Shown one piece after another: positions 6,182 through 6,357 of a stretch of 6,357 nt of DNA. Numbering within the stretch: position 1 is the first letter of the stretch; every line of letters starts with the position of its first letter. Origin of the DNA: Candidatus Bathyarchaeota archaeon (GTDB lineage: Archaea; Thermoproteota; Bathyarchaeia; TCS64); contig WJIV01000168.1 in the NCBI GenBank assembly GCA_014730055.1, forward strand, positions 1-6,357, written 5' to 3'. The notes beneath the pieces were generated by a model. That model was given only the letters and a program-made list of their open reading frames with translations. It was not told where the DNA came from and did not search any database. Both the position numbers and the translations under genes were made by a program.

Positions 6182-6357
6182 ATGACAGAACAGAGCCTCC
6201 ATGAACAGCTCAAGGATATATATTCTGAGGATAAGTATCCTGTGGAGGCTGCTGTGGACGACTACATAATTGATGTCTTAAGAAACGATACTCTAATCGA
6301 GGTCCAGACAGGCAGCTTCAGTGCAATAAAAGAAAAACTACATAATCTTCTCTACGA
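6182..6357 (+). CDS. Unrecognised protein, N-terminal 58 residues only (possible nuclease-like fold)
   Basis: An ATG at 6182 opens a frame that runs without a stop to the window's right edge: 58 codons plus two bases, so the gene continues outside. The start is supported by a TATA-like element about 26 bases upstream; an ATG at 6171 is followed immediately by a stop. The visible part is acidic and probably helical (MTEQSLHEQLKDIYSEDKYP), then has DDYIIDVLRNDTLIEVQTG at 26-44. A short strand pair carrying D31 and E40-V-Q42 resembles the D...ExK core of PD-(D/E)XK nucleases, with Q in place of K, as some members have. That is an inference from a few residues. Codon use is like its neighbours. 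It is divergent from ku, with 80 bases between starts, so a repair link is possible but unproven. Confidence 0.7.
   Translation, partial: MTEQSLHEQLKDIYSEDKYPVEAAVDDYIIDVLRNDTLIEVQTGSFSAIKEKLHNLLY

Noticed and set aside
1..6357. A novel defence or mobile system across the whole window
   Set aside because: No transposase, integrase, toxin-antitoxin pair, repeats, att-like sites or defence domains are visible; the genes belong to mostly unrelated, recognisable families apart from the ku-ligase pair.

Overview
The window looks archaeal, of moderate GC. The families present, frequent AGA/AGG arginine and ATA isoleucine codons, very short intergenic spaces, and A/T-only hexamers about 25-38 bases before several start codons, mostly without a strong Shine-Dalgarno sequence, all fit archaeal TATA promoters and short-leader or leaderless transcripts. 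The membrane protein at 2934-3935 resembles, from memory, proteins of Thaumarchaeota/Bathyarchaeia-type genomes. The lineage is an inference and a bacterial source is not strictly excluded.

Layout, left to right: (1) a 3'-truncated Gfo/Idh/MocA-type NAD(P)-dependent oxidoreductase on the minus strand (1-1199); (2) a 71-base divergent intergenic region with a TATA element; (3) a two-domain thiosulfate sulfurtransferase (rhodanese) on the plus strand (1271-2143); (4) a DUF72/YecE-like TIM-barrel protein on the minus strand (2148-2894), ending 4 bases from the rhodanese; (5) a 39-base divergent promoter region; (6) an exported or anchored protein with a signal segment, an extracytoplasmic domain and at least four C-terminal membrane helices, plus strand (2934-3935); (7) a two-gene minus-strand operon, ku (5304-6101) then a DNA ligase with a fused 3'-phosphoesterase domain (3922-5307), joined by an ATGA stop/start overlap; (8) the first 58 codons of a divergent, unrecognised plus-strand gene (6182 to the window end).

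The clearest biology is the ku-ligase pair, a non-homologous end-joining (NHEJ) module. Ku would bind broken DNA ends, the phosphoesterase domain would trim 3' ends and the ligase domain would seal them. The enzyme has the order LIG-PE and no polymerase/primase (POL) domain, unlike the well-known bacterial three-domain LigD proteins. All five catalytic or metal-binding phosphoesterase residues I could place by spacing are present. The other genes have no evident functional link to repair. The tight convergent and divergent packing (strand order -,+,-,+,-,-,+) suggests several short, separately controlled units. There is no gene-free stretch over 300 bases, and I saw no tRNA, rRNA, CRISPR array, insertion sequence or attachment site.
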